Shown: piece by piece, positions 33,148 to 40,963 of the stretch | Layout of the letters: every line of letters begins with the position of its first letter | Numbering within the stretch: the stretch's first letter is position 1 | NCBI GenBank assembly: GCA_024401095.1 | Contig: JAKSLR010000008.1 | Span: 19,349-83,348 of the forward strand | DNA from: Bacteroidaceae bacterium | GTDB lineage: Bacteria; Bacteroidota; Bacteroidia; Bacteroidales; Bacteroidaceae | Direction: 5' to 3' | Length of the DNA stretch: 64,000 nucleotides | Notes under the pieces: model-generated | Databases searched by the model: none | Told to the model about the DNA's origin: nothing | Seen by the model: only the letters and a program-made list of their open reading frames with translations | Translations under genes and position numbers: made by a program

Positions 33148-33166
33148 TTGGTCAAAAAACATAAGT
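33148..33166 (+). promoter_or_regulatory. RhaR operator, distal copy
   Basis: TTGGTCAAAAAACATAAGT, identical to the 33208 copy, start-to-start 60 bp. Sixty base pairs keeps the two copies on nearly the same helical face. Confidence 0.65.
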
Positions 33167-33207
33167 CTATTGTGAAAAATTGCATTTTGGACAAATCTTT
33201 CTAGTAT

Positions 33208-33228
33208 TTGGTCAAAAAACATAAGTAT
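33208..33228 (+). promoter_or_regulatory. RhaR operator, proximal copy
   Basis: TTGGTCAAAAAACATAAGT followed by AT. It ends 18 nt before the rhaB -7 box and overlaps the -33 region, the usual position for a class II AraC activator. Confidence 0.7.
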
Positions 33229-33246
33229 AGTCTTTTCATTTTGTGC

Positions 33247-33254
33247 TATATTTG
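33247..33254 (+). promoter_or_regulatory. -7 box (TATATTTG) of the rha operon
   Basis: TATATTTGC, 27 nt before the rhaB ATG at 33282. Confidence 0.7.
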
Positions 33255-33281
33255 CACATGTAAAACTTAAAACCAGATACT

Positions 33282-34745
33282 ATGAATTTTTTCGCAGTCG
33301 ATTTAGGTGCTACCAGTGGTAGAACACTTTTAGGCATTCTGACAGAAAATGGCCTGGAGCAGCGTGAGATTACTCGTTTCCCAAATAACTTGATTCAGTG
33401 TAACGGACATTTCTTCTGGGACATCTATGCTTTGTATAATGAAGTAATAAAAGGTTTGCAGAAAGTTGCAGAAGAAGGCATTGAGATTCAGTCTATCGGT
33501 ATAGACACTTGGGGTGTGGATTTCGTATGTGTTGGAAAAGATGGCCAGTTGTTGGGTAATCCATACGCTTACCGTGATCCTCATACTTTTGGAATGATGG
33601 AAGAATACTTCAAGTTGGTTCCTAAACAGACAGTATACGATAAGACAGGCATTCAGTTCATGAATTTTAATTCCTTGTTCCAGCTGACGGCTTTGCGTAA
33701 AGAAAACAGTGTGGCTTTAAATAATGCAGAAAAGATCCTGTTTACGCCAGATGCACTCAGCTATATGTTGACTGGTAAGATGGTATGTGAATACACCATT
33801 GCTTCAACCAGCCAGATTCTGAATCCTGCTACACAAGACCTGGATGAAGATCTTTTATCTGCCATAGGAGTTAAACGTACTCAATTCCCAGAGATAGTTT
33901 TCCCTGGTCATCAGGTAGGGGTATTGACTGATGAGGTTCAAAAAATGACCGGTTTAGGTGCTATCCCTGTCATTGCAGTGGCTGGTCATGATACAGCGTC
34001 TGCAGTAGCTTCTGTTCCAGCCAAGAATGAGAATTTTGCATACCTCAGCAGCGGTACCTGGAGCTTGATGGGTATAGAATCCAAGCATGCTATTATTGAT
34101 GAAAAGAGTTATGAGGCCAACTTCACCAATGAAGGTGGTGTTGAGGGTACAACCCGATTCCTGAAGAACATCTGCGGCATGTGGTTGCTGGAGCGTTGCC
34201 GTAAGGAATGGAAAGAGAACTATGATTACAATACTTTGATTGATGCTGCTATGCAGGTGCCTGCATTCCAGAGCCTTATTTCACCAGATAGTCCATGTTT
34301 TGCAAATCCTGCCAATATGATTCGGGCTATCCAGCATTATTGTGAGGTGACTGGTCAGTATGTTCCTCAGACCTATGGAGAAATTACCCGTTGCATTTTC
34401 GATTCTCTGGCATTGCGTTATCGTCAGGTCATGATCATGCTGAAGGAAATGGCTGATTTCCCAATTGAACGTCTGCACATCATTGGTGGTGGTTCACGCA
34501 ACAAACAGCTCAGTCAGTTTACGGCCAATGCGGTAAATCTTCCTGTTACTACAGGTCCTGTTGAGGGAACTGCCATTGGAAACATCATGTTGCAGGCTAA
34601 GGCAGCTGGACTGGTAAATACCATTGGAGAGATGCGTGAATTGATATCAAAGAGTATTCAGACCGCAGAGTATTTCCCTGCAGATGCTTCACTTTGGGAT
34701 GAAGGCTATGAAAAATACCTTAGCATCTATCACGAAGACATTTAA
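33282..34745 (+). CDS. rhaB: L-rhamnulokinase
   Basis: A 487-residue FGGY-family carbohydrate kinase. The N-terminal phosphate loop is NFFAVDLGATSGRTLLG. The family core IQSIGIDTWGVDFVCVGKDG gives the catalytic Asp, and a second ATPase motif is present (PVIAVAGHDTASAVASVPA; IIGGGSRNKQLSQFTA). It phosphorylates L-rhamnulose to L-rhamnulose-1-phosphate using ATP in the cytoplasm. Length and context (isomerase, permease, aldolase downstream) make the assignment firm. It is the first gene of the operon, directly behind the RhaR operator pair. Confidence 0.96.
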   Translation: MNFFAVDLGATSGRTLLGILTENGLEQREITRFPNNLIQCNGHFFWDIYALYNEVIKGLQKVAEEGIEIQSIGIDTWGVDFVCVGKDGQLLGNPYAYRDPHTFGMMEEYFKLVPKQTVYDKTGIQFMNFNSLFQLTALRKENSVALNNAEKILFTPDALSYMLTGKMVCEYTIASTSQILNPATQDLDEDLLSAIGVKRTQFPEIVFPGHQVGVLTDEVQKMTGLGAIPVIAVAGHDTASAVASVPAKNENFAYLSSGTWSLMGIESKHAIIDEKSYEANFTNEGGVEGTTRFLKNICGMWLLERCRKEWKENYDYNTLIDAAMQVPAFQSLISPDSPCFANPANMIRAIQHYCEVTGQYVPQTYGEITRCIFDSLALRYRQVMIMLKEMADFPIERLHIIGGGSRNKQLSQFTANAVNLPVTTGPVEGTAIGNIMLQAKAAGLVNTIGEMRELISKSIQTAEYFPADASLWDEGYEKYLSIYHEDI

Positions 34746-34779
34746 AATGATAATTAATCAAATATAAAAATACAATATC

Positions 34780-36036
34780 ATGAAAGAAGAATTGGTAAAG
34801 AAAGCGTATGAAGTAGCTAAGGAGCGTTACGCTGAATTGGGTGTTGATACTGAAAAGGTACTGCAGCAGATGCAGGATTTCCACTTGTCACTTCACTGCT
34901 GGCAGGCAGATGATGTTCACGGTTTCGAGGTAAAGGAAGAAACAGAGCTTGGTTCTGGTCTGGCTGTTACTGGAGATTTCCCTGGTGCTGCACGCAATAT
35001 GGAAGAGTTGCAGATGGATATTCTCAAGGCAAAGTCTTTGATTCCTGGTACTCACCGTTTGAATCTGCACGAAATCTATGGTGATTTTAAAGGTAAGCCA
35101 GTAGATCGTGATGAGGTAACCGTAGAGCATTTCCAGAGTTGGATTGATTGGGCTAAGGAAAATAATACCTTGCTTGACTTCAACTCTTCTTCATTCGGCC
35201 ATGCTAAGAGTGGTAACTTGACTTTGGCTAACCCTGATAAGGGCATCCGCGAGTTCTGGATTGAGCATACCAAGCGCTGCCGTGAGATTTCTAATGCCAT
35301 TGGTGAAGCACAAGGTGATCCTTGTATCATGAACTTGTGGGTACACGATGGCTGCAAGGATGTTTCAGTAAACCATATGATGTATCGTAACATCTTGAAG
35401 AACTCACTGGATGAGATTTTCGCAAAGGAGCAGCCTATGATGAAGGATTGTATCGAAGGAAAGGTATTCGGTATGGGTCTGGAATCTTTTACTGTAGGTT
35501 CACATGATTTTTATACTGCATATGCTGCTAAATACAACAAGATTCTTACTATTGATACAGGTCACTATCACCCAACAGAAGTACCAGGTGATAAGGTAAG
35601 TGCTGTACTTCCATTCATCAAGGAGCTCATGCTGCATGTTAGTCGCCCTGTACGTTGGGATTCAGACCACGTAACCATTATGGATGATACTACTCAGGAT
35701 CTGTTCTCAGAAATTGTACGTGCGGGTGCTTTGGACCGTGTACACTATGGTTTGGACTTCTTCGACGGTTCAATCAATCGTATTGCAGCTTACGTTATCG
35801 GTTCACGTTCAGCACAGAAGTGTATGCTGAAGGCACTGTTGGAGCCACAGCAGCGTATTGCAGAACTGGAATTGGCAGGCGAAGGTTACAAGGTTCTTGG
35901 TCTTCTGGAGGAACTTAAGGCTATGCCATGGCAGGCTGTTTATGATGAGTTCTGTGTACGTAACAACGTTCCAGTAGGCGAGTCTTGGATGCAGGATGTA
36001 GATGCTTATGTTGCAGCAGTAACTTCTAAGCGTTGA
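34780..36036 (+). CDS. rhaA: L-rhamnose isomerase
   Basis: A 418-residue cytoplasmic enzyme that interconverts L-rhamnose and L-rhamnulose, with Mn2+ or another divalent metal. Family marks include FHLSLHCWQADDVHGFE at the N-terminus, the metal-binding carboxylate and His series FGMGLESFTVGSHDFY and TIDTGHYHPTE, and VRWDSDHVTIMDDTTQDLF. It is full length compared with the roughly 420-residue family norm. It lies 34 nt after rhaB; rhaT follows almost at once. In Bacteroides literature it is also written rhaI. Confidence 0.96.
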   Translation: MKEELVKKAYEVAKERYAELGVDTEKVLQQMQDFHLSLHCWQADDVHGFEVKEETELGSGLAVTGDFPGAARNMEELQMDILKAKSLIPGTHRLNLHEIYGDFKGKPVDRDEVTVEHFQSWIDWAKENNTLLDFNSSSFGHAKSGNLTLANPDKGIREFWIEHTKRCREISNAIGEAQGDPCIMNLWVHDGCKDVSVNHMMYRNILKNSLDEIFAKEQPMMKDCIEGKVFGMGLESFTVGSHDFYTAYAAKYNKILTIDTGHYHPTEVPGDKVSAVLPFIKELMLHVSRPVRWDSDHVTIMDDTTQDLFSEIVRAGALDRVHYGLDFFDGSINRIAAYVIGSRSAQKCMLKALLEPQQRIAELELAGEGYKVLGLLEELKAMPWQAVYDEFCVRNNVPVGESWMQDVDAYVAAVTSKR

Positions 36037-36038
36037 TT

Positions 36039-37073
36039 ATGGAGATTTTAATAGGTTTGTTTATTATAGCGATAGGCGCATTCTGCCAGAGCAGCAGCTA
36101 TGTGCCTATCAACAAGATTAAGTCATGGAGTTGGGAGAGCTACTGGATTATCCAGGGGCTCTTCGCCTGGCTTATCTTGCCATTCTTAGGTGCATTATTA
36201 GCCGTTCCCGAAGGTCATGGTTTTATGGAAATGTTCAGCCAAGCTGATTCTTTCAGCGTGGGAATGACTATTTTCTTTGGTGTACTCTGGGGTGTAGGTG
36301 GCTTGACCTTTGGTCTTTCCATGCGTTATCTGGGTGTTGCACTTGGTCAGTCTATCGCACTGGGAACCTGTGCAGGTCTAGGTACTGTCATGGGGCCAAT
36401 TCTTTTGAATGTATTCTTCCCTGAGCAGAATGCATTGGAGAAACTGACTGCTGCAGTCATTATTGGTGTTGTAGTAACTCTTATTGGTATAGCTATCATC
36501 GGTGTTGCAGGAAGTATGAAATCTGCTGCCCTTTCAGAAGAAGAGAAGAAGGCTGCTGTGAAAGATTTCAATTTCCCTAAAGGATTGACCATTGCACTCC
36601 TGGCTGGTTTCATGAGTGGCTGTTTCAATGTAGGTCTTGCTTTTGGTGCCGACATTAATTTCCCTGAAACAGGAGCAATGTTCAAGTCGCTTCCAGCTAC
36701 CTTCTTGGTAACAATTGGCGGATTTGTAACCAATGCTATCTATTGTTTCTATCAGAATCAGAAGAACGGTACCTGGTGCGACTACAAGAAAGCTGAAGTC
36801 TGGGGAAACAATCTTCTGTTCTGTGCTTTGGCTGGTGCATTGTGGTATAGTCAGTTCTTCGGTTTGTCTTTGGGACAAGGATTCCTTACTGAGTCACCTG
36901 ACCTCATGACATTCTCTTTCTGTATATTAATGGCACTGAATGTTACCTTCAGTAATGTCTGGGGTATTATCTTGAAAGAATGGAAGGGCTGCAGTCAGAA
37001 AACCATTCTGGTATTAGTTCTGGGCTTGGTAGTTCTGATATTCTCATCATTCTTGCCACAACTTATCGGCTAA
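36039..37073 (+). CDS. rhaT: RhaT-family L-rhamnose/proton symporter
   Basis: A 344-residue membrane protein with about ten hydrophobic helices. It starts MEILIGLFIIAIGAFCQSSS and continues with YVPINKIKSWSWESYW, the RhaT pattern. GLTFGLSMRYLGVALGQSIA, GCFNVGLAFGADINFP and NVTFSNVWGIILKEWKG are also typical. A TTG at 36033 overlaps the rhaA stop, but ATG 36039 keeps the protein in line with the family. It imports L-rhamnose into the cytoplasm for the isomerase encoded just upstream, 2 nt away. Confidence 0.94.
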   Translation: MEILIGLFIIAIGAFCQSSSYVPINKIKSWSWESYWIIQGLFAWLILPFLGALLAVPEGHGFMEMFSQADSFSVGMTIFFGVLWGVGGLTFGLSMRYLGVALGQSIALGTCAGLGTVMGPILLNVFFPEQNALEKLTAAVIIGVVVTLIGIAIIGVAGSMKSAALSEEEKKAAVKDFNFPKGLTIALLAGFMSGCFNVGLAFGADINFPETGAMFKSLPATFLVTIGGFVTNAIYCFYQNQKNGTWCDYKKAEVWGNNLLFCALAGALWYSQFFGLSLGQGFLTESPDLMTFSFCILMALNVTFSNVWGIILKEWKGCSQKTILVLVLGLVVLIFSSFLPQLIG

Positions 37074-37088
37074 TTTTAAAATTATTTG

Positions 37089-37096
37089 TAACTTTG
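37089..37096 (+). promoter_or_regulatory. Possible internal -7 box (TAACTTTG) before rhaD
   Basis: TAACTTTGC lies 25 nt before the rhaD ATG. No good -33 element is visible, so rhaD is probably mostly read from the operon promoter. Confidence 0.3.
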
Positions 37097-37121
37097 CATA
37101 GTTAAACCTAAAAATTAAATT

Positions 37122-37952
37122 ATGAAAAGTATCTTGGAAAACCGTCCAGCACTGGAGCGCGAAATAGATCAAATAGCCGAAGTAGCTGGTTATCTTTGGC
37201 AAAAGGGATGGGCAGAACGTAATGGTGGAAATATTACCGTAAACATTACAGAATTTGTAGACGATGAAATAAAGGCTCTTCCAGCCATTTCTGAGGTTAA
37301 GCAGATTGGCTGTACACTTCCTAATCTGAAGAATTGTTATTTCTATTGCAAGGGAACAGGCAAGCGTATGCGTGACTTGGCTCGTTGGCCTATGGAGAAC
37401 GGCTCTATTATCCGTATCCTAGACGACTGTGCTTCTTATGTTATCATTGCCGATAATCCTGTAAATCCTACATCTGAACTCCCTGCTCACCTTTCTTTAC
37501 ACGATTATCTTATTGCAACTGGCACAGATTATAAAGCTGCAATTCATACACATCCTATCGAACTTGTAGCCATGAGCCACAATCCACGTTTTCTGGATTC
37601 TAAGGAGATTACACGTGTCCTGTGGTCCATGATTCCAGAGACATTGGCCTTTGCTCCTTTGGCACTTGGTGTTGTTCCTTATGAAATGCCATCTTCTATT
37701 GCACTGGCAGATGCGACATTGGAGCAGGTTAAGAATAATTACGACGCAGTACTCTGGGAGAAGCATGGTGTAACCTGTGTAGGTCCTGATGTGATGCAAG
37801 CATTTGATGTGATAGACGTACTCAACAAGAGTGCCAACATCTATATGTGCGCCAAGAACATGGGTTTTGAACCAGATGGTATGACCGATGCAGCCATGAC
37901 TGAAATCCAGGAAGTATTCAACCTTCCTAAGGTTCGTCCTACAAAGAAGTAA
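37122..37952 (+). CDS. rhaD: L-rhamnulose-1-phosphate aldolase
   Basis: A 276-residue class II zinc aldolase that splits L-rhamnulose-1-phosphate into dihydroxyacetone phosphate and L-lactaldehyde. The zinc site is seen as KAAIHTHPIELVAMSH (two His), with the third ligand in LWEKHGVTCVG. The N-terminal GWAERNGGNITVNIT is the phosphate-binding loop of the class II aldolase family. Last gene of the rha operon, 48 nt after rhaT, and followed by a strong terminator. No lactaldehyde reductase gene follows in this window. Confidence 0.95.
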   Translation: MKSILENRPALEREIDQIAEVAGYLWQKGWAERNGGNITVNITEFVDDEIKALPAISEVKQIGCTLPNLKNCYFYCKGTGKRMRDLARWPMENGSIIRILDDCASYVIIADNPVNPTSELPAHLSLHDYLIATGTDYKAAIHTHPIELVAMSHNPRFLDSKEITRVLWSMIPETLAFAPLALGVVPYEMPSSIALADATLEQVKNNYDAVLWEKHGVTCVGPDVMQAFDVIDVLNKSANIYMCAKNMGFEPDGMTDAAMTEIQEVFNLPKVRPTKK

Positions 37953-37969
37953 AACATTCAGATAGATTA

Positions 37970-38015
37970 AAATAGCTCCATCATATTAAATGGTGGGGCT
38001 ATTTCTATTTTTTTT
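37970..38015 (+). terminator. Intrinsic terminator of the rha operon
   Basis: AAATAGC / GCTATTT outer arms and CCATCA / TGGTGG inner arms, then CTATTTTTTTT. Confidence 0.8.
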
Positions 38016-38079
38016 GATGATGAGTAATTTATTTTACATTGGCCTTTAATTTATAACCATGAAAATACAATATAGTGAT

Positions 38080-40212
38080 ATGAAAAGAGTGCTTTTTTCT
38101 GCGGCTGTGGGCCTGATGGCTGCAGCTTGTTCCAGTCCTGAGGCTGGCGTAAATCTGGAAACCTTGAACCAGACATCCACACAGTATGTTCATATGGAAC
38201 CGGGAAACCCTTATCTTCCGCTTTGGGAACATACGCCAGACGGTGAGCCAAGAATCTTTGAGGATCCTGAAAACCCGGGACAGATGCGCGTGTATGTATA
38301 TTACTCACACGATACCAAGGGAAATTCTTTCTGCGGTATAGATACCCGATGCTGGTCGGCACCAGTGGATGACCTAACTCAATGGCGCGATGAAGGTGCT
38401 ATTTTCTATTGGCCAGCCGATGGTCAGTTTGATACTCAGTTTGCACCGGATATTACGGAACTGGTTCGTAAGGATGGTACCAAGGAGTATTACCTCTATC
38501 CGAATACCCAGAACCAGGGACGTTCCGGATTGGTAGCCAAGAGCAACAGTCCGGTGGGTCCGTTCGTGCCTATTAACTTGGGTGAAGACGGCAAGCAGCT
38601 TCCTGGAAGTGAGCTGGCTTTCGACCCAGGTGTCTTTGTGGAATATGTAACCGACAAGAACGATCCTGATTTCGAGACCGGTTTCCGTGCCTATGCCTTC
38701 TGGGGCATTATCCGTTCTGCAGGAGCACAGTTAGACCCTAACACCATGTGGTCTATCCGCCCAGGGTATGAGGTGGCGAATAATTTCAACCCATCGTGCC
38801 TGCTCAATGTGAATGTCAATGACAAGTCGCAGAACAGCAGTCCAGACTTCCTGAGCATGATGGCTAAACGATTGGGAATGGACGGCAGCAAGGCGAAAGC
38901 TTCAGATTATCCGTTGATCTATCCAGACCAGAATCCACGCGACTTCAGTTTCTTTGAGGCATCATCCATCCGTCAGGTGGGCAACAAATACGTGCTGATC
39001 TGGAGCGGTTATTCCGGTCCTGACTATGGTCTGCCATTGTACAACTCCACCCTTCGCTATGCCTATGGTGACACCCCATTCGGCCCATGGAAATCCGGTG
39101 GCATTCTGGTAGATGCCCGAGGACCTCAGCCTACCGAAGACGGAAGCACACTACAGGCTGCTTACTTTGGCGACAATACCCACGGAAGTATCCAGAAGAT
39201 GGGCGACCAGTGGTATGTATTCTACCATCGTGCCCCAGGATACGGACACCAGAACGGTCGTCAGGCTATGGTAGCTCCAGTCAATGTGGAATGGGATGAA
39301 GCTCCTGTAGCAGAGGGCGGTAAGGTAGTGATTACCGGTTACGACCCGAATGCTGCCGATGGCAAGTGGTGTGTAGAAGGAAAAGACGGTAAAAAATACA
39401 TGGGTGCAGAGCTCACTTCCGAAGGATTTTATATGTATGGATTGCCACCTTATCGCTATTATTCAGCCGGTTATGCCTGCATGATGACCAATGACAATTC
39501 ACACCAGATAGCTTACGACATCTGGAACAATGCCATGCCTACCACCTGTGTAGGAAATGGCGATATCCTGGGATTCAAGTACTTCGGTTTCCAGGGAATG
39601 GACAAGGACCAGAAGGGTCTGAAAGCCTTTGCCGGAACTGCCAAGGGTGATGGTACAATGTTCAACATCTGGCTTACTCCAACTACCGATAAGGCCTTCA
39701 GTATCAAGGTCATGATAGACGGACCATGGGCCAATGACGTATGGAAAGGTAAAGAGATAGCCCGTATTCAGGTTCCTGCCGGTTCGGCTAAGGAAGTGAC
39801 TCACCTCACTGCCGATGTGGCAGCAGCTGTAGAAGGTCTGGACCGCAAACACGCCATCTATCTGGTGGCAGAAGGTGCCGGTGAGAACCTTTGCGACATT
39901 GAGGGCATCGGTTTCAGCTGCAGCAAGCATCCGATAACCCGTCCTGAGGCACCAGTAGTAACCATTACTTCCGATGGTAAGGCGCTGGATATTCCTGCTT
40001 TGCCTACACTCTGTACCAACGAGAACGGAATTGTAGATTTCAACATCTATGACCTTACTGCTCCTAAAGGCGAGAAGGCTCCAAAGATCAAAGCAACTTG
40101 TACCGACAAGAACGCTAAGATCAGCATTGACCAGCCATCGGCTCCTGGAGAAACCGCAGTGGTTAAAGTGGAGCTGAAGGGTGCAGCCAAATACTTCAGA
40201 ATCAGCTTCTGA
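38080..40212 (+). CDS. GH43-like lipoprotein glycosidase with C-terminal carbohydrate-binding region
   Basis: From ATG 38080 the protein (710 residues) opens with a lipoprotein signal (MKRVLFSAAVGLMAAACSS); ATG 38059 would add seven residues. Residues ~40-430 look like a GH43 propeller: NPYLPLWEHTPDGEPRIFED (propeller entry with Asp), FAPDI (WAPDI-like), FEASSIRQV (candidate acid Glu) and TLRYAYGDTPFGPW. After residue ~430 a CBM6-like beta-sandwich (FKYFGFQGMDKDQKG; FNIWLTPTTDKAFSIKVMID) follows. The active site is somewhat divergent, so the exact family assignment is tentative. Probable substrates are arabinan or galactan side chains. It follows the rha operon terminator. Confidence 0.75.
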   Translation: MKRVLFSAAVGLMAAACSSPEAGVNLETLNQTSTQYVHMEPGNPYLPLWEHTPDGEPRIFEDPENPGQMRVYVYYSHDTKGNSFCGIDTRCWSAPVDDLTQWRDEGAIFYWPADGQFDTQFAPDITELVRKDGTKEYYLYPNTQNQGRSGLVAKSNSPVGPFVPINLGEDGKQLPGSELAFDPGVFVEYVTDKNDPDFETGFRAYAFWGIIRSAGAQLDPNTMWSIRPGYEVANNFNPSCLLNVNVNDKSQNSSPDFLSMMAKRLGMDGSKAKASDYPLIYPDQNPRDFSFFEASSIRQVGNKYVLIWSGYSGPDYGLPLYNSTLRYAYGDTPFGPWKSGGILVDARGPQPTEDGSTLQAAYFGDNTHGSIQKMGDQWYVFYHRAPGYGHQNGRQAMVAPVNVEWDEAPVAEGGKVVITGYDPNAADGKWCVEGKDGKKYMGAELTSEGFYMYGLPPYRYYSAGYACMMTNDNSHQIAYDIWNNAMPTTCVGNGDILGFKYFGFQGMDKDQKGLKAFAGTAKGDGTMFNIWLTPTTDKAFSIKVMIDGPWANDVWKGKEIARIQVPAGSAKEVTHLTADVAAAVEGLDRKHAIYLVAEGAGENLCDIEGIGFSCSKHPITRPEAPVVTITSDGKALDIPALPTLCTNENGIVDFNIYDLTAPKGEKAPKIKATCTDKNAKISIDQPSAPGETAVVKVELKGAAKYFRISF

Positions 40213-40258
40213 TAAGATAATGTTACTTTTTCTTTAAAGAAAAACAACTAAAGAGGTG

Positions 40259-40285
40259 ATATTTGGGGAAAAAGAAGTACTTTTG
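40259..40285 (+). promoter_or_regulatory. Extended promoter with 17-bp motif, copy 1
   Basis: ATATTTGGGGAAAAAGA (40259-40275), then 2 nt, then the -7 box TACTTTTG (40278-40285). The TTTGG includes the -33 element. An identical 17-bp block stands at 40914. Confidence 0.6.
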
Positions 40286-40335
40286 CAGCCACATAAGTAA
40301 GCATAAACAATAAAGTTTTAAAATCAATTCAGATT

Positions 40336-40875
40336 ATGAAAAAATTCATTACATTCTTCTGTTTTATTGCATTGGCTGTAATTGCAGTATCCTTTACTTC
40401 TTGTAGTAAGGACGAGAATGAACCAGATGATCCAAAACCAGAATATGTAAAATCTGGCAGTTTTAAAGTGGCTATAGCCGATTCTATTTTTGATTATTGT
40501 GATATTGAGGTGGTAGTTAAATATGATAATGAGACTAAAACCTATAAATTGGACGAAAATACGAAAGTAGCTGATACCGGTCTTGCAGAAATAATGGTAA
40601 CCACCGGACCGATTCCAGGACGTATGAAAGAGGATTCTTTCACCTATAAAAATGGTAGAATTAACCTGGATCTGGTATATACCATTCATGAAGAGGGAAA
40701 GAAGAAGATTGAAGCAGCTGGCGATAATGATTCTATCATTTATGCAGTAGGCATGTCTTTGAAATCAGGCAATGATGGTAAAATCCATCAAGCAGGACAA
40801 AGCCCATTCGTGAAAAAACTGGAGGATTACATAAAGACAGCATCTACTAACAAGGATTTCCATATAGATCTCTAA
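40336..40875 (+). CDS. Small lipoprotein of unknown function, 179 residues
   Basis: A lipoprotein signal (MKKFITFFCFIALAVIAVSF then TSCSKDE, lipobox Cys about residue 23) is followed by an acidic linker rich in Asp, Glu and Pro (ENEPDDPKPE). A single beta-rich domain then runs to the end (GSFKVAIADSIFDYCDIEVV). I recognise no named domain. It shares its promoter motif with the next gene, so both may respond to the same signal. A cell-surface or periplasmic role is inferred from the lipobox only. Confidence 0.7.
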   Translation: MKKFITFFCFIALAVIAVSFTSCSKDENEPDDPKPEYVKSGSFKVAIADSIFDYCDIEVVVKYDNETKTYKLDENTKVADTGLAEIMVTTGPIPGRMKEDSFTYKNGRINLDLVYTIHEEGKKKIEAAGDNDSIIYAVGMSLKSGNDGKIHQAGQSPFVKKLEDYIKTASTNKDFHIDL

Positions 40876-40913
40876 ATCTTCCTTTTCTGTCAAGAAAATA
40901 GCGTATAAATCAA

Positions 40914-40940
40914 ATATTTGGGGAAAAAGAGTTATCTTTG
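40914..40940 (+). promoter_or_regulatory. Extended promoter with 17-bp motif, copy 2
   Basis: ATATTTGGGGAAAAAGA (40914-40930), 2 nt, then TATCTTTG (40933-40940), exactly the arrangement at 40259. Confidence 0.6.
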
Positions 40941-40963
40941 ACCCCAAATTTTTTAATATAAAG

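Noticed and set aside
36033..36038. TTG start of rhaT overlapping the rhaA stop
   Set aside because: ATG 36039 fits the RhaT N-terminus; the two extra residues add nothing.
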